Origin: Propionibacteriales bacterium
GTDB lineage: Bacteria > Actinomycetota > Actinomycetes > Propionibacteriales > Nocardioidaceae
NCBI GenBank assembly: GCA_026392415.1
Contig: JAPLCC010000056.1
Coordinates: 62,001 to 126,000 of the forward strand
DNA: 64,000 bases
Reading direction: 5' to 3'
Shown: positions 54,762 through 63,445 of the stretch, piece by piece
Layout: the number at the start of each line of letters is the position of its first letter
How positions within the stretch are numbered: the stretch's first letter is position 1
Notes under the pieces: generated by a model
Databases searched by the model: none
The model's input: the letters and a program-made list of their open reading frames with translations, nothing else
What the model was told of the DNA's origin: nothing
Made by a program: the position numbers and the translations under genes

Positions 54762-57311
54762 ATGAGAGACGGGCCCCCCACCCCCCAGCAGATCCGCCGC
54801 GCACTTGCCCGCGCCGAGCGCGGAGCAGCACTCGACCTCGACGAGGCGACCGTGCTGCTGGCTGCGACGGGCGAGGACCTCGATCGGCTGACAGCAGTGG
54901 CCGCTCGGGTCCGGGATGCGGGGCTGGTCGCCGCTGGCCGTCCCGGGGTGGTGACGTACTCGCCGAAGGTGTTCATCCCGATCACCAAGCTGTGTCGGGA
55001 CCGGTGCCACTACTGCACGTTCGTGGAGACGCCTGGCCAGGCGGCACGCGAGGGGCGGGCGCCGTACCTCTCTCCTGACGAGATCCTCGACATCGCCCGC
55101 CAAGGCGCGGAGCTCGGCTGCCTCGAGGCGTTGTTCACGCTCGGCGACCGGCCCGAGGACCGCTGGCCCGAGGCCCAGGCCTGGCTCGACGAGCAGGGCT
55201 ACGACTCGACCCTGGCCTACATCCGGGCGATGGCGATCCGGGTGCTGGAAGAGACCGGGCTGCTGCCGCACCTCAACCCCGGCGTGATGTCGTGGGAGGA
55301 ACTCAACCGCCTCAAGCCGGTCTCTCCCTCGATGGGGATGATGCTCGAGACCACCTCACGCCGGCTCTTCGAGACCAAGGGCGAGGCCCACCACGGTTCC
55401 CCCGACAAGGACCCCGAGGTCCGCCTGCGTGTGCTCGAGGACGCCGGCCGCCACGGCATCCCGTTCACCACGGGCCTGCTGGTCGGCATCGGCGAGACCC
55501 TGACCGAGCGGGCCGAGACGATATTCGCGCTGCGCGCCACGATGCGCGCCTACGGCGCCGTGCAGGAAGTGATCGTCCAGAACTTCCGTGCGAAGCCCGA
55601 CACCGCGATGCGCCACGTCGATGACCTCGACCTCGCCGAGTACCGCGCCGCGATCGCCGTGACCCGCATCGTGCTCGGACCGAAGGCCCGCATCCAGTCG
55701 CCGCCCAACCTGGTGGACCTCGAGGAATGTCGAGCCCTGCTCGAAGCGGGTGTCGACGACTGGGGCGGCGTCTCGCCGCTGACCCCGGACCACGTGAACC
55801 CCGAACGCCCCTGGCCCTCGCTGGAGCGGCTGCGCTCCATCACCGCCACGTGCGGCTTCGAACTCAAGGCCCGCCTCACCGTCCATCCCGAGTACGTCGT
55901 CGGGGCACTCAACGACGGCCAGGCCTGGCTCGACCCGCGCGTCGTCGGACACGTCGCGGCGCTCGCCGGGCCCGACGGGCTTGCGATCCCCGACGTCCGC
56001 CCCAAGGGCCTGCCGTGGCAGGAACCGGACGGCGGCTTCGAGTCCGCGGGCCGTACGGATCTCCACTCCGCTGTCGACACCGAGGGCCGCACCGACGACC
56101 GACGCAGCGACTTCGGCTCCGTCTACGGCGACTGGGAATCGGTCGGTGCCGCGGCAGCCACCACCGGACTCATCGACGGCGCACCCGCGGTGCTCCACTC
56201 AGAGGGTCGCGAGGCGATGGCTGCCGCCGAGGCCGATCCGGGCAACCTGTCGGATGAGCACGCGCTGACGTTGATGACCGCCGAGGGCGACCTGCTGCGC
56301 TCCGTCGTACGGCTGGCCGATGACCTCCGCAAGGAGACGGTCGGCGACGACGTCACCTACGTCGTCAACCGCAACATCAACTTCACCAACATCTGTTACG
56401 TCGGCTGCCGCTTCTGCGCCTTCGCACAACGCAAGACCGACGCCGATGCCTACTCGCTGTCCTATGACGAGGTCGCCGACCGCGCCCAGGAGGCGTGGGA
56501 CCTCGGCGCGACCGAGGTCTGCATGCAGGGCGGCATCGACCCCGAACTGCCGGCCACTGCCTACTTCGACATCGCTGCGGCGGTGAAGAAGCGGGTGCCG
56601 GAGATGCACGTGCACGCCTTCAGCCCGATGGAGGTCGTCAACGGCACCGCCCGCACCGGCCTGTCGATCGAGGACTTCCTGATCAAGGCCCGCGAGTCCG
56701 GCCTGGGCTCACTGCCCGGCACCGCCGCAGAGATCCTCGACGACGAGGTCCGCTGGGTGCTGACCAAGGGCAAGCTCCCCGCCCGCACCTGGGTCGAGAT
56801 CGTCTCGACCGCTCACCGCATCGGACTGCCGACGACCTCCACGATGATGTACGGCCACGTCGACAACCCACGCCACTGGGTCGGCCACCTCCGCGTCCTC
56901 TCTGGCATCCAGGACAAGGCGTTCGAGAACGGCGGCACCGGATTCACCGAGTTCGTGCCGCTGCCCTTCGTGCACACCTCCGCGCCGATCTACCTCGCCG
57001 GTGTCGCGCGCCCCGGCCCCACCCTGCGCGACAACCTCGCCGTGCACGCGATGGCCCGCATCCTGCTGCACGGCCGGATCCACAACATCCAGACCAGCTG
57101 GGTCAAGCTCGGCGTCGACGGCACCCGAGCCATGCTCAACGCCGGCGCCAACGACGTCGGCGGCACCCTCATGGAGGAGACCATCTCCCGGATGGCCGGC
57201 TCCGAACACGGCTCGGCCAAGACCGTCGCCGAACTCGTCGACATCGGCGCCGGCATCGACCGCCCGGTCCGCGAACGCACGACGCTCTACGGCGTCCCGC
57301 CCGTTCGCTGA
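54762..57311 (+). CDS. fbiC: F0 synthase FbiC (bifunctional CofG/CofH)
   Basis: FbiC makes the deazaflavin F0 of coenzyme F420 from a tyrosine-derived radical and a ribitylaminopyrimidine. The 849-aa protein has two radical-SAM halves: an N-terminal CofG-like one with CRDRCHYCTF (about residue 80) and a C-terminal CofH-like one with CYVGCRFCAFAQR (about residue 545). VSPSMGMMLET and VQNFRAKPDTAMRH are further conserved parts. ATG 54762 is preferred because a -10-like TATCCT lies just before it; GTG 54738 would precede that promoter. Its 3' end overlaps the convergent GGDEF gene by 25 bases. Confidence 0.96.
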   Translation: MRDGPPTPQQIRRALARAERGAALDLDEATVLLAATGEDLDRLTAVAARVRDAGLVAAGRPGVVTYSPKVFIPITKLCRDRCHYCTFVETPGQAAREGRAPYLSPDEILDIARQGAELGCLEALFTLGDRPEDRWPEAQAWLDEQGYDSTLAYIRAMAIRVLEETGLLPHLNPGVMSWEELNRLKPVSPSMGMMLETTSRRLFETKGEAHHGSPDKDPEVRLRVLEDAGRHGIPFTTGLLVGIGETLTERAETIFALRATMRAYGAVQEVIVQNFRAKPDTAMRHVDDLDLAEYRAAIAVTRIVLGPKARIQSPPNLVDLEECRALLEAGVDDWGGVSPLTPDHVNPERPWPSLERLRSITATCGFELKARLTVHPEYVVGALNDGQAWLDPRVVGHVAALAGPDGLAIPDVRPKGLPWQEPDGGFESAGRTDLHSAVDTEGRTDDRRSDFGSVYGDWESVGAAAATTGLIDGAPAVLHSEGREAMAAAEADPGNLSDEHALTLMTAEGDLLRSVVRLADDLRKETVGDDVTYVVNRNINFTNICYVGCRFCAFAQRKTDADAYSLSYDEVADRAQEAWDLGATEVCMQGGIDPELPATAYFDIAAAVKKRVPEMHVHAFSPMEVVNGTARTGLSIEDFLIKARESGLGSLPGTAAEILDDEVRWVLTKGKLPARTWVEIVSTAHRIGLPTTSTMMYGHVDNPRHWVGHLRVLSGIQDKAFENGGTGFTEFVPLPFVHTSAPIYLAGVARPGPTLRDNLAVHAMARILLHGRIHNIQTSWVKLGVDGTRAMLNAGANDVGGTLMEETISRMAGSEHGSAKTVAELVDIGAGIDRPVRERTTLYGVPPVR

Positions 57312-59926
57312 GGTCCCTCGAGCGCACGTCCGGTCCGCTTCGCGTCGTACATCCGCTGGTCGGCGAGCCCCATCAGTTCAGCGGCGTCCGTGCCCTCGCC
57401 CACCAGTGCCGCACCGACACTGACGCCGACCTTGACCTGGCCCGCGGACGGGTGGGCGTCGATCGCCCGCAGGACGACAGCACGCAGCCTGGCCGCCAAC
57501 CCCTCGCACTGCCCCGGATGGTCCAGGCGAACCACCAGCATGAACTCGTCCCCGCCGACCCGGGTCACACAGTCCTGACGGTCGGTTGCCTCGATCAGCG
57601 ACTGGGCAACGGCGCACAGCAGGCTGTCGCCCGCGCCATGCCCCATCAGGTCATTGACGCCCTTGAAGCCGTCGAGGTCCAGCATGACCAGTGCGTACGT
57701 CGCCCCGCCGGTCACCGCGGCCGTCGCGAGTGCCTCGTCAAGAAGCAACCGGTTGCCGACTCCGGTCAGCGGATCGACGCGACTCTGGGCACGCAGTCGA
57801 TCCCGTTCCTCGCGGTGCGGCGTCACATCGACCAGCGCGTGGAGGTACATCAGCTCGCCCCGCGGGCCTTCGACCTCCTGGGTCCGGACATCCACCAGGC
57901 GCACCTCGCCCCGGGTGTCGACCACCCGTGCCTGGAACCCGCCTCCCTCGAACTCCGGCTCGTCACGTGTGGGCAACCAGCTGGTGAGGTCCTGGCCGAC
58001 GAGTGACTCGAGGGGCACTGCCAGCAAGGCACCTGCCGCCGGGTTGGCCAGATGGACCTGGTCGGAACCGTCGGCGATGACCAACGGCGTCGGGGTGGCC
58101 GTCATGATCGAGGTCAGCCAGTCGTTCGCTTCGCGCAACTCGGACTTCAACCGGCGCCGGCGCCGATCGGCCCCCAGCCACAGGAGCACCATCACCAGCG
58201 CGGCGCCCACCACCACGAGAAGCGCAGCGATGCTCAGCCGACCATCGCTGGAGCCGAGCGCTGCCGCGCTGGGTTGCTCGGCCAGCAGCCAACCGCCGAG
58301 CGCCGCCACCTCGTGAACCGCCCAGACGGATCCGTCCCCCGGGTCGCTGGAGTCCTCGCGCCGTTCAGCGAGACGCGGGTCGCTGGCCATCTCACCGATC
58401 CGGTCGTCCGGCGCTGCCAGGGTGACGCCCCGGCCGTCGACCAGGGTGACGCTGATCCCGTGATGGTCCAGTACGTCGGCCAGCTGCTTCTGCAGCGCCG
58501 TCAGGGTCATCGTCGCGACGACGTACCCGGACGTGCGTCCCTCTTCCGACCGGACGGCGGCGGCCACGGCGAGCGCCCAGGGACGGCCAGGTGCCAACAA
58601 CTGGAAGGCCTGGGACACGTAGGCCCCGTCGGCCTCCCGAGCGCCGAGATACCAGTCCCGGTAGGCGAAGTTGCGCCCGATCAGGCTCGGATCCAGTGCG
58701 GGGGCGAGCGAGATCAGGGTGCCCGAGGCGTCGTAGAGGGAGGAACTGAAGACGCCGTTGGTGGCCGAACCCAGCGCAGCCAGCGAGGACCTCATCAGCT
58801 CCGGATCGCGGTCGCTCAAGGCACGCCGGACCTCGGCGCCGCGGGCATACGCGGCGACCACGTCGCGAAGTCCGCCCAGTTGTACGTCGACTTGCCGGGC
58901 CGCCAGTGCGTCGACCGCCGTCAGTCGCTGCTGCGCGGCCGCGTCGAGCGACGACTGGGTCGACCGACGATCGGACGTCGCGATGACCGCAATGGCGACC
59001 AGCGCCAGGCAGAGCAGGGCAGCCAGGGCGGTGGTCGCGGCCCGGTCCAGCGCGCGGAACCGGCCGGCGGGGCGCCGTACCGACTCCTCGTCGAAGACGG
59101 CCGCAGCAGCAGGGTGGGCCAGGGCACTCGAAGCACCGCCATCGACGGCGAGCAGTGCCTCGAAGGCGACCACGTCGACCGGTCGACTCATCAGATAGCC
59201 CTGCCCCAGCGCGCAACCGAGACGGCGCAGGGCGGCCACTTGCTGGGGCCGTTCGATGCCCTCGGCGACGACATGGACCCCCAGAGACAGACAGAACCTC
59301 AGCAGCGACTCCGCCATCCGCTCCTGCGGGCCGCCCGTGCCGAGGAACTGGACGAAGGACCGGTCCACCTTGATGCCGTCGACCCGGAAGCGGCGCAGGT
59401 AGTCGAAGCTGGCGTTGCCGGTGCCGAAGTCGTCGAGGGTGATGTTGCAGCCGAGATCCGCCAGGGTCGACAGGACCTGCTCGTGCCCCTGCCCGGTCCT
59501 CGACAGCAGCGTCTCGGTCAACTCCACGATGACGGCGTCCAGGGACAGTCCGGCGCGTGCAGCCACCTGCACGAACCGATCGGCCAGTCCCGGATCGTCG
59601 AGGTCAGCAGCCGACAGGTTGATGGCAAGACAGAGTCGTTCACCACCTCGTTGCTGACGCCAGTGCGCCACCTGCGGTGCGGCCATCGCGAAGACCATCG
59701 CATCCAGTCGCGTGACCAGCCCCGTCTCCTCGACCACGCCGAGGAACGCGTCAGGTGGATGGAGTTCGCCGCTGACCGGGTCCAGGATCCGCGCGAGCGC
59801 CTCGACAGCGACCATCGCGCCCGTCCGCAGGTCGTAGCAGGGTTGGTAGTGGACCTGGAGGTGTCCGTGGTCCAGGGCGTTCTCGACGTCCTCAGCGCTC
59901 AATCGCCGCGCAGCCGTCGCCGCCAT
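57287..59926 (-). CDS. EAL-TM-sensor-TM-PAS-GGDEF cyclic-di-GMP protein
   Basis: The 879-aa protein has an EAL domain at the N-terminus (about 10-265) with EAL at 42-44, NLSAADL, VELTETL, LDDFGTG, IKVDRSF and GQGYLMSRP, all intact. A helix (about 296-316), a probable dCache sensor, a second helix (about 560-580), a PAS domain (about 600-720) and a GGDEF domain with GGDEF at 791-795 follow. No RxxD inhibitory site precedes it. Both catalytic centres look complete. The order, with EAL before the membrane region, is unusual: most such proteins have GGDEF before EAL. The signal is unknown. It converges with fbiC, overlapping 25 bases. Confidence 0.9.
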   Translation of the reverse strand: MAATAARRLSAEDVENALDHGHLQVHYQPCYDLRTGAMVAVEALARILDPVSGELHPPDAFLGVVEETGLVTRLDAMVFAMAAPQVAHWRQQRGGERLCLAINLSAADLDDPGLADRFVQVAARAGLSLDAVIVELTETLLSRTGQGHEQVLSTLADLGCNITLDDFGTGNASFDYLRRFRVDGIKVDRSFVQFLGTGGPQERMAESLLRFCLSLGVHVVAEGIERPQQVAALRRLGCALGQGYLMSRPVDVVAFEALLAVDGGASSALAHPAAAAVFDEESVRRPAGRFRALDRAATTALAALLCLALVAIAVIATSDRRSTQSSLDAAAQQRLTAVDALAARQVDVQLGGLRDVVAAYARGAEVRRALSDRDPELMRSSLAALGSATNGVFSSSLYDASGTLISLAPALDPSLIGRNFAYRDWYLGAREADGAYVSQAFQLLAPGRPWALAVAAAVRSEEGRTSGYVVATMTLTALQKQLADVLDHHGISVTLVDGRGVTLAAPDDRIGEMASDPRLAERREDSSDPGDGSVWAVHEVAALGGWLLAEQPSAAALGSSDGRLSIAALLVVVGAALVMVLLWLGADRRRRRLKSELREANDWLTSIMTATPTPLVIADGSDQVHLANPAAGALLAVPLESLVGQDLTSWLPTRDEPEFEGGGFQARVVDTRGEVRLVDVRTQEVEGPRGELMYLHALVDVTPHREERDRLRAQSRVDPLTGVGNRLLLDEALATAAVTGGATYALVMLDLDGFKGVNDLMGHGAGDSLLCAVAQSLIEATDRQDCVTRVGGDEFMLVVRLDHPGQCEGLAARLRAVVLRAIDAHPSAGQVKVGVSVGAALVGEGTDAAELMGLADQRMYDAKRTGRALEGPQRTGGTP

Positions 59927-60058
59927 GATCCCCCGCTCGCGGACAGAATCCTCCCGATGGACCTCCGAGTCATCGGCACGGTGGATCCGGATCTGAGCAA
60001 GAAATCGGTGACGCCGGAAAAGAATCGCTGTGACCTATGGACGTGACGCCGATCACTA

Positions 60059-60083
60059 CATATGTTGTTTGGAACAACATATG
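60059..60083. promoter_or_regulatory. 11-3-11 palindrome before the sugar-binding protein
   Basis: CATATGTTGTT (60059-60069) and its exact complement AACAACATATG (60073-60083) flank TGG. It lies 64-89 bases before the GTG of the binding-protein gene, a natural position for the ROK-family repressor encoded at 63446. The AACAA/TTGTT half-sites fit the style of ROK/XylR operators. Confidence 0.65.
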
Positions 60084-60147
60084 ACCCGGCACCGTGCGCG
60101 TCGACCGACGACGCCACCGGAGCCGGAATCGCTAGGAGGCGGTTGAT

Positions 60148-61233
60148 GTGAAGCGCACACACTTCGCGGTGGTGGCAGCGGGCCTGGGGCTCGCCCTCTC
60201 ACTCTCGGCCTGTGGTTCGGACGACGGCTCGGACTCCGCCGGCGACAACGACGCCAAGATCGAAGGCAAGATCGGCGTCATCCTTCCCGACACCGAGTCC
60301 TCGGTGCGGTGGGAGAGCGCGGACCGCCCTGCGCTCGAGACCGCCTTCAAGGCTGCCGGCGTCGACTACAGCATCCAGAACGCCGAGGGCGACGCCGAGA
60401 AGATGGCCCAGATCGCCGACTCGATGATCGCCGACGGCGTCACCGTCCTGGCGATCGTCAACCTCGACTCGGCCTCCGGCGCAGCGATCCAGGAGAAGGC
60501 ACAGTCGCAGGGCGTCGCCACGATCGACTACGACCGACTGACCCTCGAAGGCTCCGCCGAGTACTACGTCTCGTTCGACAACACCGTCGTCGGCGAACTG
60601 CAGGGCCAGGGCCTGGCCGACTGCCTCGGCGACAAGGACGCCAACATCATCTACCTCAACGGGTCGCCCACGGACAACAACGCGACGCTGTTCTCCGCAG
60701 GCGCGCACAGCGTCCTGGACAAGATCACGTCCTACAAGAAGGTCGGCGAGCAGGCCGTTCCGGAGTGGGACAACGAGGAAGCGGCCGTCATCTTCCAGCA
60801 GCTCTACACGCAGGCTGACGGCAAGGTCGACGGCGTGCTCGCTGCCAACGACGGCCTCGGTGGCGCCGTGATCTCTATCCTCGAAGGCAACGGCCGCGAC
60901 GGAGACGTGCCGGTGACCGGGCAGGACGCGACGGTCGAAGGCCTGCAGAACATCCTCGCCGGCACCCAGTGCATGACCATCTACAAGTCGGCGACCCTGG
61001 AGGCCAACGCTCTCGCGGAGACCGCCATCGCCCTGGCCAGCGGCAAGGACGCCGAGACCACCGGTACGACGAAGGACTCCGAGAGCGGCCGCGAGGTGCC
61101 CTCGATCCTGCTCGAGCCGAAGGCCATCACCAAGGACAACGTCGGCGACGTGATCGACGACGGCGGCCAGAAGCTGGCCGACGTGTGCACCGCTGACTTC
61201 GCGGACGCCTGCAAGGCCGCGGGCCTGTCCTGA
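60148..61233 (+). CDS. Sugar ABC transporter substrate-binding lipoprotein (XylF-like)
   Basis: The 361-aa protein is a periplasmic-type binding protein of the pentose/xylose family. A signal peptide ends in the lipobox LSAC (Cys22), then IGVILPDTESSVRWESADRPAL, IAIVNLDSASG-like and VLAANDGLGGAVISILEGNGRDG, DVPVTGQDATVEGLQNI are the typical patches. It should deliver xylose or a related sugar to the permease below. GTG 60148 has AGGAGG 8 bases upstream. A hairpin follows, probably reducing readthrough into the ATPase gene. Confidence 0.9.
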   Translation: MKRTHFAVVAAGLGLALSLSACGSDDGSDSAGDNDAKIEGKIGVILPDTESSVRWESADRPALETAFKAAGVDYSIQNAEGDAEKMAQIADSMIADGVTVLAIVNLDSASGAAIQEKAQSQGVATIDYDRLTLEGSAEYYVSFDNTVVGELQGQGLADCLGDKDANIIYLNGSPTDNNATLFSAGAHSVLDKITSYKKVGEQAVPEWDNEEAAVIFQQLYTQADGKVDGVLAANDGLGGAVISILEGNGRDGDVPVTGQDATVEGLQNILAGTQCMTIYKSATLEANALAETAIALASGKDAETTGTTKDSESGREVPSILLEPKAITKDNVGDVIDDGGQKLADVCTADFADACKAAGLS

Positions 61234-61241
61234 CCCCCAGC

Positions 61242-61282
61242 AGTCCCCGCGCCGGCGGCAACCCCTTGCTGGCGCGGGGACT
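61242..61282 (+). terminator. Hairpin between binding-protein and ATPase genes
   Basis: AGTCCCCGCGCC (61242-61253) pairs exactly with GGCGCGGGGACT (61271-61282); three more pairs, one a G-T, close a 15-bp stem. Position inside the operon suggests partial termination or mRNA end protection giving an excess of binding protein over the membrane components. Confidence 0.7.
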
Positions 61283-61341
61283 CACGGTCCGGCAAAGTTC
61301 GTTGGACCGAACAACAATCCTCAGCCCATGGGAGGGCCGCG

Positions 61342-62139
61342 ATGACCAACGCGAACGTCGAAGCCGGCGCGCAGCCGCTGCTGGAGCTGCGCGGCGTCAA
61401 CAAGAGCTTCGGAGTGGTACACGTCCTGCACGACGTCGACTTCGCCGTCTATCCCGGGCAGGTCACGGCGCTCGTCGGTGACAACGGTGCCGGCAAGTCC
61501 ACGCTGGTGAAGGTCATCGCGGGCATCTACGGGCGCGACAGCGGGGAGTACCTCTTCGAGGGAGCACCCGTCCACGTCAGCAACCCCCGCGACGTCGCGG
61601 CGCTCGGCGTCGAGGTCGTCTACCAGGACCTCGCGCTGTGCGACAACCTCGACATCGTGCAGAACATGTTCCTCGGCCGGGAGACCCGCAAGGGCCTGGT
61701 CCTCGACGACATGAGCATGGAGGACCGCGCCCGCGAGACGCTCGCCTCGCTCTCGGTGCGCACCGTCAAGTCGGTGCGCCAGAGCGTGGCCAGCCTGTCG
61801 GGCGGGCAACGTCAGACCGTCGCCATCGCCAAAGCAGTGCTCTGGAACTCCCGGATCGTGCTTCTCGACGAACCGACCGCTGCACTCGGTGTCGCGCAGA
61901 CCCGTCAGGTCCTCGACCTGGTCCGGCGCCTGGCCGACCGCGGACTCGGCGTCGTACTGATCTCCCACAACATGAACGACGTCTTCGAGGTCGCCGACCG
62001 GATCACCGCGCTCTACCTCGGTCAGGTCGCAGCCGACGTCCCGGTGTCGAGCGTGACCCACAACCAGGTGGTCGAACTGATCACCGCCGGCCGCTCCGGC
62101 GATCTCGGCATTCGCGACGTCGCCGCAGCGACGATCTGA
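61342..62139 (+). CDS. Sugar ABC transporter ATP-binding protein (single-domain XylG-like)
   Basis: This 265-aa ATPase has Walker A GDNGAGKST, the loop VYQDLALCDNLDIVQN, signature LSGGQRQTVAIAKA, Walker B IVLLDEPTAAL and switch His in ISHNMNDV. Most xylose or ribose importers use a 500-aa ATPase with two domains; this one has a single domain, as in some fructose (FrcA-like) or actinobacterial systems, so it would dimerise. GGAGGG lies 6 bases before the ATG. It overlaps nothing; the permease starts 11 bases after it ends. Confidence 0.93.
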   Translation: MTNANVEAGAQPLLELRGVNKSFGVVHVLHDVDFAVYPGQVTALVGDNGAGKSTLVKVIAGIYGRDSGEYLFEGAPVHVSNPRDVAALGVEVVYQDLALCDNLDIVQNMFLGRETRKGLVLDDMSMEDRARETLASLSVRTVKSVRQSVASLSGGQRQTVAIAKAVLWNSRIVLLDEPTAALGVAQTRQVLDLVRRLADRGLGVVLISHNMNDVFEVADRITALYLGQVAADVPVSSVTHNQVVELITAGRSGDLGIRDVAAATI

Positions 62140-62150
62140 GGAGGAGCGCG

Positions 62151-63443
62151 ATGAGCACCCAGTCCACGTCCCCGGCCCCCTACGCGCCGGGCCCCAGCCT
62201 CCCCGAGTCCGACTTCACCGGCGACGGCCACAGCGCAGCCACCATCGGCGACGCGGCCCGCGACTACGTCAACCGCCTTCGCGGCGGCGACATGGGCTCC
62301 CTGCCCGCCCTGCTCGGCCTGGCCGTGCTGTTCACGGTCTTCGCCCTGTCGCACGACAAGTTCCTGACGACGTACAACCTCACCAACCTGGTCATCCAGT
62401 CCGCATCGATCATCGTGCTGGCGATGGGCCTGGTCTTCGTCCTGCTCCTCGGCGAGATCGACCTGTCCGCCGGTGTCGCCGGCGGCGCCTCCGCGACCAT
62501 CACCGCCCTGGCGATCATCGACCACGGCTGGGTCTGGTGGGCCGCGGTCGTGGCCGGACTCGCGATCGGCGTCCTGATCGGACTGACCATCGGCTCGCTG
62601 GTGTCCTTCCTCGGCATCCCTTCGTTCGTGGTCACGCTCGCGTTCTTCCTCGCGCTCCAGGCCGTGCCGCTGAAGCTGATCGGCGCGGGAGGCTCGTTGC
62701 GCTTCAACAACGAGGTGTTGCGCGGACTGTCGATCAAGAACGTGCCCGTCACGGCCGGGTGGATTGCCGCAGTGGTGCTCGTGGTGGGCTTTGCCGGGCT
62801 CAGTCTCTGGCAGCACCGCTCGCGGATGGCCAAGGGCCTGGTCCACAAGCCGACGGCCCTGGTCGCCGTCCAGATCGCCGTGTTCAGCGGCGTCGTCCTC
62901 GGCCTGACCTTCATGCTCAGCCAGAACCGCGCCGTCAACCCCGAGATCTTCAACATCAGCGGCATCCCGTGGGTGGCACCGGTGGTGATCGCCCTGCTCC
63001 TGTTCTGGACGTTCGTGCTGACCCGCACCCGTTTCGGACGCCACCTCTACGCCGTCGGCGGCAACGCCGAGGCAGCCCGCCGCGCCGGCATCAACGTCAC
63101 CCGGATGAAGATCGCCGCGTTCGTGATCTGCTCGGGCATGGCGGCCGTCTCCGGCATCCTCGCGGCGTCGTACACGGGGAAGGTCTCGCCCGGTTCAGGT
63201 GGCGGCAACGAGCTGCTCTACGCCGTCGGAGCCGCAGTGATCGGCGGCACGAGCCTGTTCGGTGGCCGCGGCCGCGCCATCGATGCCGTCATCGGCGGCC
63301 TGGTGATCGCCACCATCCCCAACGGACTCGGCCTGCTCGACCAGGCCAGCTACATCAACTTCATCGTGACCGGAGGTGTGCTCCTGCTGGCCGCCAGCGT
63401 GGACGCCGTCTCGCGTCGCCGTCGTTCGGCTTCCGGGGTCTAG
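62151..63443 (+). CDS. Sugar ABC transporter permease (XylH-like)
   Basis: This 430-aa permease has about ten membrane helices and a 55-residue hydrophilic N-terminus. The segments LGEIDLSAGVAGGASATITAL, FLGIPSFVVTLAFFLALQ and GRHLYAVGGNAEAARRAGIN are typical of the ribose/xylose permease family (BPD_transp_2). TM pairs and the EIDLS motif place it nearest XylH. GAGGAG precedes ATG 62151. It belongs with the binding protein and ATPase, and the repressor follows 2 bases after its stop. Confidence 0.92.
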   Translation: MSTQSTSPAPYAPGPSLPESDFTGDGHSAATIGDAARDYVNRLRGGDMGSLPALLGLAVLFTVFALSHDKFLTTYNLTNLVIQSASIIVLAMGLVFVLLLGEIDLSAGVAGGASATITALAIIDHGWVWWAAVVAGLAIGVLIGLTIGSLVSFLGIPSFVVTLAFFLALQAVPLKLIGAGGSLRFNNEVLRGLSIKNVPVTAGWIAAVVLVVGFAGLSLWQHRSRMAKGLVHKPTALVAVQIAVFSGVVLGLTFMLSQNRAVNPEIFNISGIPWVAPVVIALLLFWTFVLTRTRFGRHLYAVGGNAEAARRAGINVTRMKIAAFVICSGMAAVSGILAASYTGKVSPGSGGGNELLYAVGAAVIGGTSLFGGRGRAIDAVIGGLVIATIPNGLGLLDQASYINFIVTGGVLLLAASVDAVSRRRRSASGV

Positions 63444-63445
63444 AC

